From: an uncultured Lachnospiraceae bacterium
Lineage (GTDB): Bacteria > Bacillota_A > Clostridia > Lachnospirales > Lachnospiraceae
DNA length: 12,189 nt
Assembly (NCBI GenBank): GCA_910585655.1
Contig: CAJUFW010000065.1
Coordinates: 3,971 to 16,159, forward strand
Reading direction: 5' to 3'
Part shown: in pieces, positions 1 to 7,180 of the stretch
Position numbering within the stretch: position 1 is the first letter of the stretch
Layout: each line of letters begins with the position of its first letter
Notes under the pieces: generated by a model
Databases searched by the model: none
What the model saw: the letters and a program-made list of their open reading frames with translations, nothing else
Told to the model about the DNA's origin: nothing
Made by a program: the position numbers and the translations under genes

Positions 1-279
1 GGGCTGTTAAACGATAAGGGAAGGATTTGTATCATTACATTTCATTCTTTAGAGGATCGCATTGTGAAAAGCTTATTCCGCAAGGCGGAGCAGCCCTGTA
101 CCTGTCCGCCGGAATTTCCGGTATGTATGTGCGGGAAGCGTTCTTTGGGAAGCGTATTGACCAAAAAGCCGGTTCTGCCTTCTAAAAAGGAGCTAGAGGA
201 GAATTCCCGTTCTAAAAGTGCAAAATTAAGAGTGTTTGAACGGAGGGTGATGCAGCATGGCAGCAGCCAAACGGAATAA
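1..279 (+). CDS. rsmH: 16S rRNA (cytosine(1402)-N4)-methyltransferase RsmH, C-terminal part
   Basis: RsmH (MraW) methylates N4 of C1402 in 16S rRNA using S-adenosylmethionine and commonly opens dcw clusters. Only the last 92 residues are visible; the reading frame is open from base 1, so the gene starts upstream of the window. The frame contains the family hallmark ITFHSLEDRIVK (about residues 12-23 of the visible part). The cysteine-rich CTCPPEFPVCMCG stretch follows (33-45), typical of Clostridia and Bacilli RsmH, then the basic C-terminus with SKSAKLRVFER. The TAA stop lies 23 bases inside the next gene, ftsL, suggesting translational coupling. Identification is firm; only the full length is unknown. 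Confidence 0.95.
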   Translation, partial: GLLNDKGRICIITFHSLEDRIVKSLFRKAEQPCTCPPEFPVCMCGKRSLGSVLTKKPVLPSKKELEENSRSKSAKLRVFERRVMQHGSSQTE

Positions 280-883
280 AAGACAATATCGGGTAGAAGG
301 AACCGCCGTCAGAAAGTTGGACTATATGCCGGAGCGGGAGTACGTTCCTTATGACGAGCCGGAGAAAAGACCTGGTTATCAGCCGGGACGAAAGGCGCGC
401 CCTGGTTCCAGGCAAAAGAAAAAGCCAGGGCAGGAACGACAGCAGGCGCCTAAGCTGGCAAAGAAGTCGGCAGCTCCGGCGATTGATTTTTTTGCCATGC
501 TGGTCTTGGTAGCAGCGATTGGCGCTACTTTTGCTGTCTGTATCAGTTATCTGCAGGTGCAGGCGGCGATTGATTCAAGGAACCAGGCGACCAGTCGGCT
601 GGAAAGCCAAACGAATGAGCTAGAGTCAAAAAACGATTATACGGAGCTGAAAATACAGGATTCCGTAGATTTGGAGCAGATTCAGCAAAGAGCGATGGAC
701 GAGCTGGGGATGGTGTATCCTTATAACAACCAAATGATCACCTATGAGAAAAAGAAAAGCGGATATGTCAGGCAGTATGGAGAGCTGACAGGAAACGAGC
801 AGGAATCCTTGATCGAATTGCTGCTGCGGATGCTGCTTTCTTCTAAAGAAGGCGGGGACAGTGCCGTTCTGGTAGAGGAGTAG
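257..883 (+). CDS. ftsL: FtsL/DivIC-like cell division protein
   Basis: Predicted bitopic divisome protein that with DivIC/FtsB and FtsQ/DivIB links the Z ring to septal wall synthesis. It has 208 residues: a long, basic, proline-rich cytoplasmic N-terminus (1-75, with an RQKKKPGQER-type basic run), one membrane span at about 76-99, and a heptad-like extracytoplasmic region (about 100-150). A short C-terminal part ends in a leucine-rich segment (185-194) and an acidic tail. The span-plus-coiled-coil layout and the place between rsmH and a class B PBP identify it; sequence conservation in this family is weak, so FtsL is assigned largely by position. It is longer than the roughly 120 residues usual for Bacillus FtsL, because of both the N-terminal extension and the tail. 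The start has GGAGG at 242-246, 10 bases upstream, and overlaps rsmH. Only 3 bases separate it from the next gene. Confidence 0.8.
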   Translation: MAAAKRNKRQYRVEGTAVRKLDYMPEREYVPYDEPEKRPGYQPGRKARPGSRQKKKPGQERQQAPKLAKKSAAPAIDFFAMLVLVAAIGATFAVCISYLQVQAAIDSRNQATSRLESQTNELESKNDYTELKIQDSVDLEQIQQRAMDELGMVYPYNNQMITYEKKKSGYVRQYGELTGNEQESLIELLLRMLLSSKEGGDSAVLVEE

Positions 884-886
884 CCT

Positions 887-2872
887 ATGCCAAGACGGAG
901 AAAAAACGTAGGGAAGATCAAAAATTTCAGCCATAAAATGCAGGCAAAGCTGGTCGTGGTCTTTTGTGTGGTGATGCTGTTGTTTTTGGCGTTAATGGGA
1001 CGTCTGCTCTATTTGAATTATACAAAGGGAAGCACCTATGCCAAACGGGTATATGCGCAACAGACTTATGTCAGTTCGGTTATTCCTTATCGACGCGGTA
1101 ATATCACGGATCGGAAGGGGACGTTGTTTGCGACGTCAGAAAAGGTTTATAACCTGATTTTTGAACCCAAGACGATTCTGCTCAAGGAGAACTATTATAA
1201 GGAACCTACCTTATCGGCATTGATCAGCATATTTGGATTTTCAAGGGAGGAATTGAACCAGATCTTAACGGATCGACCATCCTCCCTTTATGTTGTACTG
1301 AAAAAAGAAGTGACCTATGAGGAACGGGCGGCGTTTCAGGAACTGTGTAAGGAAAATGCCTACATCAAGGGCGTTTGGTTTGAAACACAGTATCGCAGAA
1401 CGTATCCGCAGGGGACGGTTGCCAGTGATTTGATTGGTTTTACCAATGCGGGCGATGTGGGCAATGGTGGTTTAGAGGGTTATTATAACAAGCAGCTAAA
1501 TGGCGTCAACGGACGGGAATATGGTTATTTTAATTCGGAACTGGATTTGGAAGAGACGATAAAGGGAGCAGTCAACGGCTATCACCTGACGACGACTCTT
1601 GACGCCGATGCCCAGCGTGCGGTAGAGCAGGATATTGTAGACTATCAGGAACGGGAGGGCGCAGAAAACGTCGGTGTGATCTTGATGAATCCAAACAGCG
1701 GAGAAATCTATGTGATGGCTTCGGATAAGGGATACGATTTGAACAATCCAAGAGATTTGAGCGGTTATTATACGGAGTCGGAAATCGCGGCGATGTCAGA
1801 AGAGGAAAAGCTGGATGCGCTTAATCAGATATGGCGGAATTTTTGTATCAGCGATGCTTATGAGCCGGGTTCTACTTTTAAACCCTTTACGGTAGCAGCA
1901 TGTCTGGAGGAAGCGATCGTAACACAGAAGAAGAAATTCGTCTGCGATGGTTTTGAAACGATAGGCGGACGGGATATCGGCTGTGTGAAGCGTTCGGGAC
2001 ATGGTGATTTGAATCTACAGGAAAGTATTATGGTTTCCTGTAACGACGTCATGATGCAGATCAGCCGGGAATTAGGACGTACCAGCTTTGACCGCTATCA
2101 GCGGCTGTTTGGCATGGGAGGCAGGACAGGGATTGATTTACAAGGAGAGGGCTACGGTCTGATTTTTTCTGAGGAAGAGCTAAATTCCCAGGAATTGGCA
2201 ACGAGCAGTTTCGGTCAGTCGCTGACGGTGACAATGGTACAGATGGTATGCGGGTTTGCTTCGTTGATCAATGGCGGGAACTATTATCAGCCTCATTTGA
2301 TGAAGGAATTAACGAATGATGCCGGGCTGACCGTAGAGGAATATACGCCGGTCTTGGTGAAAAAGACAGTAACAAAATCAACTTCGGATTTTATCCGTGA
2401 AGCTTTACGCGCGACTGTAGAAGAGGGGAGCGCAAAAAAGGCTTCGGCGCCTGGCTATCAGGTAGGAGGTAAAACAGGAACGGCAGAAAAATTCCCGCGG
2501 GAAGATGAAAACTATGTGTTGTCCTTTTTAGGCTATGTAGGAGCGGAACGACCTGAACTGGTGATTTATGTAGTCATTGATCAGCCGCATGTCGAGGAAC
2601 AGACAAAATGTACCTCTGCAATGGAGCTGGCAAGCCAAATCATTTCCGAGGTATGTCCGATACTGGGCGTTTACCCGTCCGAACCTGTCGGGAGTGGAAA
2701 TAACGGAGCCGGGAATGAGCCGGGAACGTCCGGAAATTCCGGAGAAGCCGGAGATCAGAATGGCGTAGGAGACCCGGACGGAGAAGGAGATCCGAGCGGA
2801 GAAGACAATACGACAGGAGATCAGAACGGGGAAGGAAACCCGGACGGAGAAGACAATATGACAGGAGATTAG
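887..2872 (+). CDS. ftsI: Class B penicillin-binding protein (FtsI/PbpB/SpoVD type transpeptidase)
   Basis: DD-transpeptidase that cross-links peptidoglycan at the septum, the usual partner of a SEDS glycosyltransferase (ftsW, downstream). It has 661 residues: a short basic cytoplasmic end, one membrane anchor (about 21-45), and a PBP dimerisation/pedestal domain with the RGNITDR motif (70-76). The transpeptidase domain (about 258-595) has all three active-site motifs: S329-T-F-K332 (in YEPGSTFK), S384-C-N386, and K529-T-G531 (in GGKTGTAEK). No PASTA domain is present. After about residue 600 it ends in a roughly 60-residue Gly/Asp/Glu/Asn-rich tail made partly of repeats. The start has AGAGGAG (874-880) and sits 3 bases after ftsL. 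It could be the vegetative PbpB equivalent or the sporulation-type SpoVD equivalent; sequence alone does not decide. Its intact active site contrasts with its downstream neighbour. Confidence 0.93.
   Translation: MPRRRKNVGKIKNFSHKMQAKLVVVFCVVMLLFLALMGRLLYLNYTKGSTYAKRVYAQQTYVSSVIPYRRGNITDRKGTLFATSEKVYNLIFEPKTILLKENYYKEPTLSALISIFGFSREELNQILTDRPSSLYVVLKKEVTYEERAAFQELCKENAYIKGVWFETQYRRTYPQGTVASDLIGFTNAGDVGNGGLEGYYNKQLNGVNGREYGYFNSELDLEETIKGAVNGYHLTTTLDADAQRAVEQDIVDYQEREGAENVGVILMNPNSGEIYVMASDKGYDLNNPRDLSGYYTESEIAAMSEEEKLDALNQIWRNFCISDAYEPGSTFKPFTVAACLEEAIVTQKKKFVCDGFETIGGRDIGCVKRSGHGDLNLQESIMVSCNDVMMQISRELGRTSFDRYQRLFGMGGRTGIDLQGEGYGLIFSEEELNSQELATSSFGQSLTVTMVQMVCGFASLINGGNYYQPHLMKELTNDAGLTVEEYTPVLVKKTVTKSTSDFIREALRATVEEGSAKKASAPGYQVGGKTGTAEKFPREDENYVLSFLGYVGAERPELVIYVVIDQPHVEEQTKCTSAMELASQIISEVCPILGVYPSEPVGSGNNGAGNEPGTSGNSGEAGDQNGVGDPDGEGDPSGEDNTTGDQNGEGNPDGEDNMTGD
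2750..2869 (+). repeat. In-frame imperfect repeat encoding the acidic C-terminal tail of the first PBP
   Basis: Two units of the form GDQNG...DGED-N-x-TGD encode residues 622-661. At DNA level a 25-base segment at 2797-2821 recurs at 2845-2869 with one mismatch, a 48-base period. A further GGAGATCAGAA copy occurs at 2750-2760 and 2816-2826. The repeat is in frame and is expected to vary in copy number between strains. Confidence 0.75.
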
Positions 2873-2943
2873 GACGAAGAGAGACCAGAACGAATACGGA
2901 TAGAGGGCGGGCAGGACTTCCATGTCCGTTCCTCTGTGCATAA

Positions 2944-2993
2944 CCTCACAAAAGACTTCATACAATGAAGCAAGGATTTTGTGAGGTTTTTTT
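2944..2993 (+). terminator. Terminator-like hairpin ending at the start codon of the second PBP (possible attenuator)
   Basis: CCTCACAAAA (2944-2953) pairs perfectly with TTTTGTGAGG (2977-2986). Inside lies a second stem, CTTCAT (2956-2961) with ATGAAG (2965-2970), and seven T follow at 2987-2993. This has the form of a rho-independent terminator. The ATG of the next gene begins at 2994, immediately after the T run, and the best Shine-Dalgarno for that ATG (GAGG, 2983-2986) is the end of the 3' arm. The structure could therefore stop transcription, hide the ribosome binding site, or both. No convincing promoter is visible between 2873 and 2993, so expression of the next gene probably needs read-through. 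Confidence 0.75.
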
Positions 2994-4793
2994 ATGATAC
3001 GAAGTCTGGTGTATCACAAAAAGGGAATGTGTGTTATGCTTTTGCTTATTTTGCTCGCAGCAGCAGCATTGATTGGGCGAATCGGCTATCTGATGATAGG
3101 CGCGGCGGATCATTATGGAGCATTGGCGAAGGAGATACAAGAGCGGGAGCGTTCGATTAAGGCAGGCAGAGGAGTGATTTATGACCGGAATAAAACGGCG
3201 ATTGCCACGAATAAGCCGGTATGTACCATTTCGGTGATTTACAGTCAGATAGAGGAGCCGGAACGGGTGATTGAAGTACTTTCTAAGGAATTGGGGTTGT
3301 CGGAGGAGAGAGTTCGGAAGCGGGTGGAGAAAGTTTCTTCGATTGAACGAATCAAAGCAAATGTAGAAAAGGAGGTAGCGGATCGGATTCGCACCTATGA
3401 GCTGGCAGGGGTAATGGTAGACGAGGATTATAACCGGTTTTATCCATATGGAACATTGGCATCTAAGGTGATCGGTTTTACCGGAGGAGATAACCAAGGT
3501 ATCATTGGATTAGAGGTGGCATATGAGGAAATGCTAAAGGGAACGGACGGAACGATTTTAACGTTGACGACGGCATCGGGAGTGGAGATCGACGGAGCAG
3601 CGGAAAACCGGATTGAGCCCGTCAATGGAAAAGATTTGTATGTCAGCCTGGATGTCAATATTCAGATGTATGCAGAGCAGGAAGCGAAAAAGGTGATGGA
3701 ATCCAAAGAGGCAAAGCAGGTTTCTATCATTATTTTAAATCCGCAGAACGGGGAAATTTATGCGATGGTAAACGTTCCGGAATTTGACTTAAACCATCCT
3801 TATGATCTGTCGGTGCTGCAGCAGGAATGGCAGATAGAGACATCCGAGGAGGAAGTAAAGGCGACGTCCGGGGACGGGTCGGAAATGGATCAATACAACA
3901 ATATGTGGCGAAACGGCTGTATCAGTGATACGTATGAGCCGGGATTTATTTTTAAAATCATTACGGCTACAGCCGCCCTAGAGGAACAAAAAGTAACAGT
4001 AGCGGATCAGTTTTTTTGCCCCGGCTATAAGGTGGTAGAGGATCGGAGCATCCATTGCCATAAGCGTGCCGGACATGGAGCAGAAACCTTTAAGGAAGGG
4101 TTAATGAACTCCTGCAACCCGGTTTTTATGGAGATTGGAGCCAGGGTAGGGGCAGAAAGCATGTATGACTATTACAGGCAGCTTGGCTTGTTTGAGCGGA
4201 CGGGAATTGATCTTCCAGGAGAGGCAAATTCCATTTTCCATAAATTAGAAAATGTAGGGGCGGTAGAACTGGCAACGATGACGTTTGGTCAGTCCTTTCA
4301 GATTACGCCGTTACAGCTTCTTTCGGCAGTTTCTTCCGTGGTCAACGGCGGAAGGAGGATTGTCCCGCATTTTGGCGTAAAGGTTGTAAACGAGGAGCAG
4401 GGGACGGTAGAAGAGCTTTTGTATGAGGAAAAAGAAACCGGGATTTCGACGGTTACATCCGAGACGATGAAAACACTGTTGGAGGCAGTAGTGTCGGAGG
4501 GCAGCGGAAAAAACGGCGCTATAGAAGGATATGCGCTGGGCGGAAAAACCGCCACTTCCCAGAAACTGCCGCGCAGCAGCAAAAAGTATATTTCCTCTTA
4601 TCTTTGTTTTGCTCCGGCGAATGATCCGGTTGTGATGGGAATTGTTTTGATTGACGAGCCGACCGGAGTGTATTATGGAGGGACGATTGCCGCTCCGGTT
4701 ATGGAACGGATTTTTGAAAATATCCTGCCGTATCTGGGAATTGAGCGGACGCTGCCGGTGGAAGAGGTCGATCCGCAAAAGGAGGAAAGCTAG
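2994..4793 (+). CDS. SpoVD-like class B PBP homologue lacking the active-site serine (probable pseudoenzyme)
   Basis: It is 599 residues, normal length for the family and uninterrupted. A short basic N-terminus leads into a membrane anchor (about 12-36), then a pedestal domain with RGVIYDRN (59-66) and a transpeptidase fold (about 242-580). The region around the active site is otherwise well kept: YEPG (314-317), HKRAGHG (356-362), S373-C-N375, TGIDLPGE, FGQSFQITPLQ and VNGG. Two catalytic motifs are altered. The SxxK serine is Phe318 (codon TTT at 3945-3947, giving EPGFIFK), while Lys321 remains. KTG is K518-T-A520 (GCC at 4551-4553). Without the nucleophile it should neither form the acyl-enzyme nor bind beta-lactams covalently. 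The intact frame argues against decay; a scaffold or regulator for FtsW/SpoVE or the active PBP is inference. The ATG at 2994 has its GAGG inside a hairpin; ATG 3036 (AAGGGA at 3021-3026) is an alternative but would lose the basic N-terminus. Confidence 0.88.
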   Translation: MIRSLVYHKKGMCVMLLLILLAAAALIGRIGYLMIGAADHYGALAKEIQERERSIKAGRGVIYDRNKTAIATNKPVCTISVIYSQIEEPERVIEVLSKELGLSEERVRKRVEKVSSIERIKANVEKEVADRIRTYELAGVMVDEDYNRFYPYGTLASKVIGFTGGDNQGIIGLEVAYEEMLKGTDGTILTLTTASGVEIDGAAENRIEPVNGKDLYVSLDVNIQMYAEQEAKKVMESKEAKQVSIIILNPQNGEIYAMVNVPEFDLNHPYDLSVLQQEWQIETSEEEVKATSGDGSEMDQYNNMWRNGCISDTYEPGFIFKIITATAALEEQKVTVADQFFCPGYKVVEDRSIHCHKRAGHGAETFKEGLMNSCNPVFMEIGARVGAESMYDYYRQLGLFERTGIDLPGEANSIFHKLENVGAVELATMTFGQSFQITPLQLLSAVSSVVNGGRRIVPHFGVKVVNEEQGTVEELLYEEKETGISTVTSETMKTLLEAVVSEGSGKNGAIEGYALGGKTATSQKLPRSSKKYISSYLCFAPANDPVVMGIVLIDEPTGVYYGGTIAAPVMERIFENILPYLGIERTLPVEEVDPQKEES

Positions 4794-4805
4794 TTCAGAT
4801 TTGGG

Positions 4806-4834
4806 TTGATAATCCCCGGATAATAACGTATAAT
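4806..4834 (+). promoter_or_regulatory. Sigma-A type promoter upstream of mraY
   Basis: TTGATA (4806-4811, 5 of 6 to consensus) and a perfect TATAAT (4829-4834) are separated by exactly 17 bases. Transcription would begin near 4841. It would drive mraY and the genes after it independently of the upstream PBP transcript. Confidence 0.75.
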
Positions 4835-4842
4835 GGTAGAGA

Positions 4843-4918
4843 CTTTTCATCGTGCCAATACAAAAAGGAAGGCAGGCGATGGCGTACTGCCGCCAGAAAA
4901 GGCACAATCACGATAAAG
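4843..4918 (+). promoter_or_regulatory. Structured 5' leader of mraY
   Basis: CTTT-TC-ATCGTG (4843-4854) can pair with CACGATAAAG (4909-4918), leaving a two-base bulge. An inner stem GGCAG (4871-4875) with CTGCC (4887-4891) lies within. An alternative stem GTGCC (4852-4856) with GGCAC (4901-4905) competes with the outer one. The mraY Shine-Dalgarno AGGAG (4921-4925) starts two bases after the outer stem. I recognise no known riboswitch class here. Confidence 0.4.
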
Positions 4919-4941
4919 ACAGGAGATGCGTAATAAGATGA
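4879..4941 (+). CDS. Possible 20-residue leader peptide overlapping the mraY start
   Basis: A short frame begins at ATG 4879, preceded by AAGGAAGG-type purines (4865-4872), and ends in TGA at 4939-4941. This overlaps the preferred mraY ATG (4938-4940) in an ATGA arrangement. The 20-residue product is strongly basic (several Arg, Lys and His) and resembles nothing I recognise. The ATGA overlap would permit translational coupling, but short frames arise by chance. This is a weak call. Confidence 0.2.
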   Translation: MAYCRQKRHNHDKDRRCVIR

Positions 4942-5894
4942 ATACGACTATTTTTTTACCGGTAATCATTGCGTTTGCGATCAGTGTGGTACTATGCCCG
5001 ATTATGATTCCTTTTTTAAAGAGGCTGAAATTCGGTCAGTTTGTACGGGACGACGGACCGCAGTCCCATTTAAAAAAGGCGGGGACGCCGACGATGGGCG
5101 GATTGATTATTCTTTCTGCGATTGTTCTGACGTCACTGTTTTTTATTCGGGACTATCCGGAGATTATTCCGATTCTGTTTATGACGTTAGGTTTTGGGCT
5201 GATTGGTTTTTTGGATGATTACATTAAAGTCGTAATGAAACGTTCGATGGGGCTGCGGGCATGGCAGAAGATGTTAGGGCAGATCGTAGTGACAGGTGTT
5301 TTTGGCTATTATGTAATGAATCAGGCAGAGTTAGGAACCTCGATCCTCCTTCCGTTTACCGATGGAAAATTGTTTGATTTGGGTGTTATGTTCCTGCCGT
5401 TTTTATTTGTTACCGTTCTTGGTACGGTCAACGGAGCCAATTTTACCGATGGTCTTGACGGGCTGGCTACGAGCGTGACGATTTTAATTGCGGTATTTTT
5501 TGCGGTGGTCTGTGTACTGACAGGCGATCACCGTGGGGTAATTGCCTGTACGGTAGCAGGTGCGTTATTGGGATTTTTGCTGTTTAATGTCTATCCTGCC
5601 AGGGTGTTTATGGGGGATACCGGTTCTCTGGCGCTGGGCGGATTTGTGGCGGCGATTGCCTTTTTGACCAGACTGCCGCTTTTTATTCTTCTGGTAGCCT
5701 TTATCTATTTAATTGAGGTAGTGTCTGTGATTCTTCAGGTTGGCTTTTTTAAACTGACAGGCGGAAAACGGATTTTTAAAATGGCGCCTATCCACCATCA
5801 TTTTGAGCTGTGTGGCTGGGAGGAAACCAGAGTAGTAGCAGTATTTTCTATCGTTACTGCAGTATTATGTATGATTGCGCTGATGGCGCTTTAA
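4938..5894 (+). CDS. mraY: Phospho-N-acetylmuramoyl-pentapeptide transferase MraY
   Basis: Integral membrane enzyme that transfers phospho-MurNAc-pentapeptide from the UDP-linked precursor to undecaprenyl phosphate, giving lipid I. From the preferred start it has 318 residues and about ten hydrophobic spans. Family motifs: the cytoplasmic loop with FVRDDGPQSHLKKAGTPTMGG (about 35-55), the Asp pair in FLDDYIK (93-94), NFTDGLDGL (168-176), the GDTGS loop (226-230) and APIHHHFE (283-290). I chose ATG 4938 over ATG 4926. AGGAG (4921-4925) touches 4926 directly and can only serve the later start (12-base spacing). Starting there also matches the usual MraY N-terminus, a short polar end followed by FLPVIIAFAIS. 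It has its own promoter at 4806-4834. murD, which normally follows, is absent; ftsW comes 48 bases later. Confidence 0.96.
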   Translation: MNTTIFLPVIIAFAISVVLCPIMIPFLKRLKFGQFVRDDGPQSHLKKAGTPTMGGLIILSAIVLTSLFFIRDYPEIIPILFMTLGFGLIGFLDDYIKVVMKRSMGLRAWQKMLGQIVVTGVFGYYVMNQAELGTSILLPFTDGKLFDLGVMFLPFLFVTVLGTVNGANFTDGLDGLATSVTILIAVFFAVVCVLTGDHRGVIACTVAGALLGFLLFNVYPARVFMGDTGSLALGGFVAAIAFLTRLPLFILLVAFIYLIEVVSVILQVGFFKLTGGKRIFKMAPIHHHFELCGWEETRVVAVFSIVTAVLCMIALMAL

Positions 5895-5942
5895 ACAGAA
5901 CGAAGCCTATCTTTTAGATGGATTCAAGTAGGAGGTTGATGT

Positions 5943-7097
5943 ATGGCACGGGTACAGTCTGCTAAGGCGGGAAAGACGATCAAATTTCATCGTTATTACG
6001 ATTACAGTCTGTTGTTCCTGACGATTTTTCTGGTCTGCTTTGGGCTGGTCATGATTTACAGTACCAGCTCCTATACGGCACAGACACGGTTTGGGACGGC
6101 GACTTATTTCCTGCGGAAGCAGACAATCCCGGTATTGCTTGGGGTAGGGATGATGCTCTTTATTTCCAGACTGGATTACCGGATTCTGATTAAAGATCTT
6201 CCTATTTTACATATTAAGCCGGTGATACTGGTGTATGTATTGGCTCTGGTGCTGCAGACGGTGGTGCTGTTTGTTTCCGGCGGAGAGAGCCACGGTGCGC
6301 AGCGTTGGCTTCCGGTGCCGGTTATTGGTTCCTTCCAGCCGGCAGAGTTATCGAAAGTCGCGACGATTCTTTTTACTGCCTATATTGCTTATGGCGCGCC
6401 GCGAAAGCTGGATAAGTTGCGGGGCTTTATCCGGGCGGGGATTTACATTGGTCCGTTGATTATCCTGATCGCAGTAGAAAACCTTAGTTCGGCGATTATC
6501 GTCGCCGGAGTGTTTGTGGCGATCTGCTTTGTCACCAGCCGGAAGAAGATGTATTTTATTGTAATCTTCCTTGCTTTGGCAGCGGCGGCAGGAGCTTATG
6601 TCGTGCTGGGAGAGGGCTTCCGTATGGAGCGGTTTGAAATCTGGATGAATGTAGAAACGCATCCGAAGGGTTATCAGATTTTACAGGGGTTGTATGCGAT
6701 TGCCTCCGGTGGGATGTTTGGAGCCGGATTGGGACAGAGTATGCAAAAGCTTGGCTTTATTCCGGAGTCGCACAACGATATGATCTTTACGATTATCTGC
6801 GAGGAACTGGGACTGGTAGGGGCGATTGCTTTGATTTTGCTTTTTGTCCTTTTGCTGTGGAGGATTTTTGTGATTGCGGTCAACGCGCCGGATCTCTATG
6901 CGGCTCTGTTGTGTGTGGGGGTATTGGCACAGGTAGCGATTCAGGTGATTTTAAATATTGCGGTAGTGACAAACAGCATTCCTTCGACAGGAATTTCCCT
7001 GCCGTTTATCAGCTATGGAGGCACTTCCGTGGCGATTTTGCTGATGGAAATCGGTATGGTGCTAAGCATATCCAACCATATCCGCTATGAACGCTAA
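5943..7097 (+). CDS. ftsW: FtsW/SpoVE SEDS-family peptidoglycan glycosyltransferase
   Basis: SEDS polymerase that links lipid II disaccharides into glycan strands, working with a class B PBP. It has 384 residues and about ten membrane spans. Family signatures: MIYSTSSY (37-44), GAQRWLP (118-124), FQPAELSK (131-138), PESHNDMIF (274-282) with the conserved Asp279, and LPFISYGGTS (353-362). AGGAGG (5930-5935) lies 7 bases before the ATG. Its place between mraY and murA in a dcw cluster favours FtsW or SpoVE over RodA, but the division form and the sporulation form cannot be separated from sequence alone. Two class B PBP homologues upstream are candidate partners; only the first has a complete active site. 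murG, usually next, is missing. Confidence 0.93.
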   Translation: MARVQSAKAGKTIKFHRYYDYSLLFLTIFLVCFGLVMIYSTSSYTAQTRFGTATYFLRKQTIPVLLGVGMMLFISRLDYRILIKDLPILHIKPVILVYVLALVLQTVVLFVSGGESHGAQRWLPVPVIGSFQPAELSKVATILFTAYIAYGAPRKLDKLRGFIRAGIYIGPLIILIAVENLSSAIIVAGVFVAICFVTSRKKMYFIVIFLALAAAAGAYVVLGEGFRMERFEIWMNVETHPKGYQILQGLYAIASGGMFGAGLGQSMQKLGFIPESHNDMIFTIICEELGLVGAIALILLFVLLLWRIFVIAVNAPDLYAALLCVGVLAQVAIQVILNIAVVTNSIPSTGISLPFISYGGTSVAILLMEIGMVLSISNHIRYER

Positions 7098-7116
7098 GGA
7101 CGATAGAAGTCTGCAG

Positions 7117-7146
7117 GTCACATATTGGCAGTTTATTTCATATAAT
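7117..7146 (+). promoter_or_regulatory. Possible promoter for murA
   Basis: A perfect TATAAT (7141-7146) lies in the ftsW-murA gap, with GTCACA (7117-7122, 4 of 6 to the -35 consensus) 18 bases upstream. The -10 match is strong and the -35 weak. The gap (7098-7180) is A/T-rich compared with the genes around it. Confidence 0.4.
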
Positions 7147-7180
7147 AATAGCAAGCTTATATCGTTTGCGGGGTGGCTTT

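Noticed and set aside
2750..2869. CRISPR-like array
   Set aside because: The repeats are in frame within a coding tail, only about two units, with no unique spacers.
2528..2965. Minus-strand open frame of 145 codons opposite the PBP tail and intergenic region
   Set aside because: It mirrors the repetitive tail of a confidently called gene, has no ribosome binding site or recognisable domain, and includes the terminator-like hairpin region.
2993..2998. TATGAT as a -10 element overlapping the second PBP start
   Set aside because: No acceptable -35 at 16-18 bases upstream, and the site overlaps the T run and start codon.
2994..4793. Calling the second PBP a decayed pseudogene
   Set aside because: Length is normal, there is no stop or frameshift, and most family motifs outside the two catalytic positions are kept. 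An inactive but retained protein is the better reading.
4311..4907. Minus-strand open frame of 198 codons opposite the second PBP and the mraY leader
   Set aside because: Shadow of a real coding frame; its product is not recognisable, and it crosses the mraY promoter.
7126..7146. TTGGCA (7125-7130) paired with TATAAT (7141-7146) as the murA promoter
   Set aside because: The spacing is only 10 bases, too short for sigma-A; GTCACA at 18 bases is the more acceptable though weak partner.
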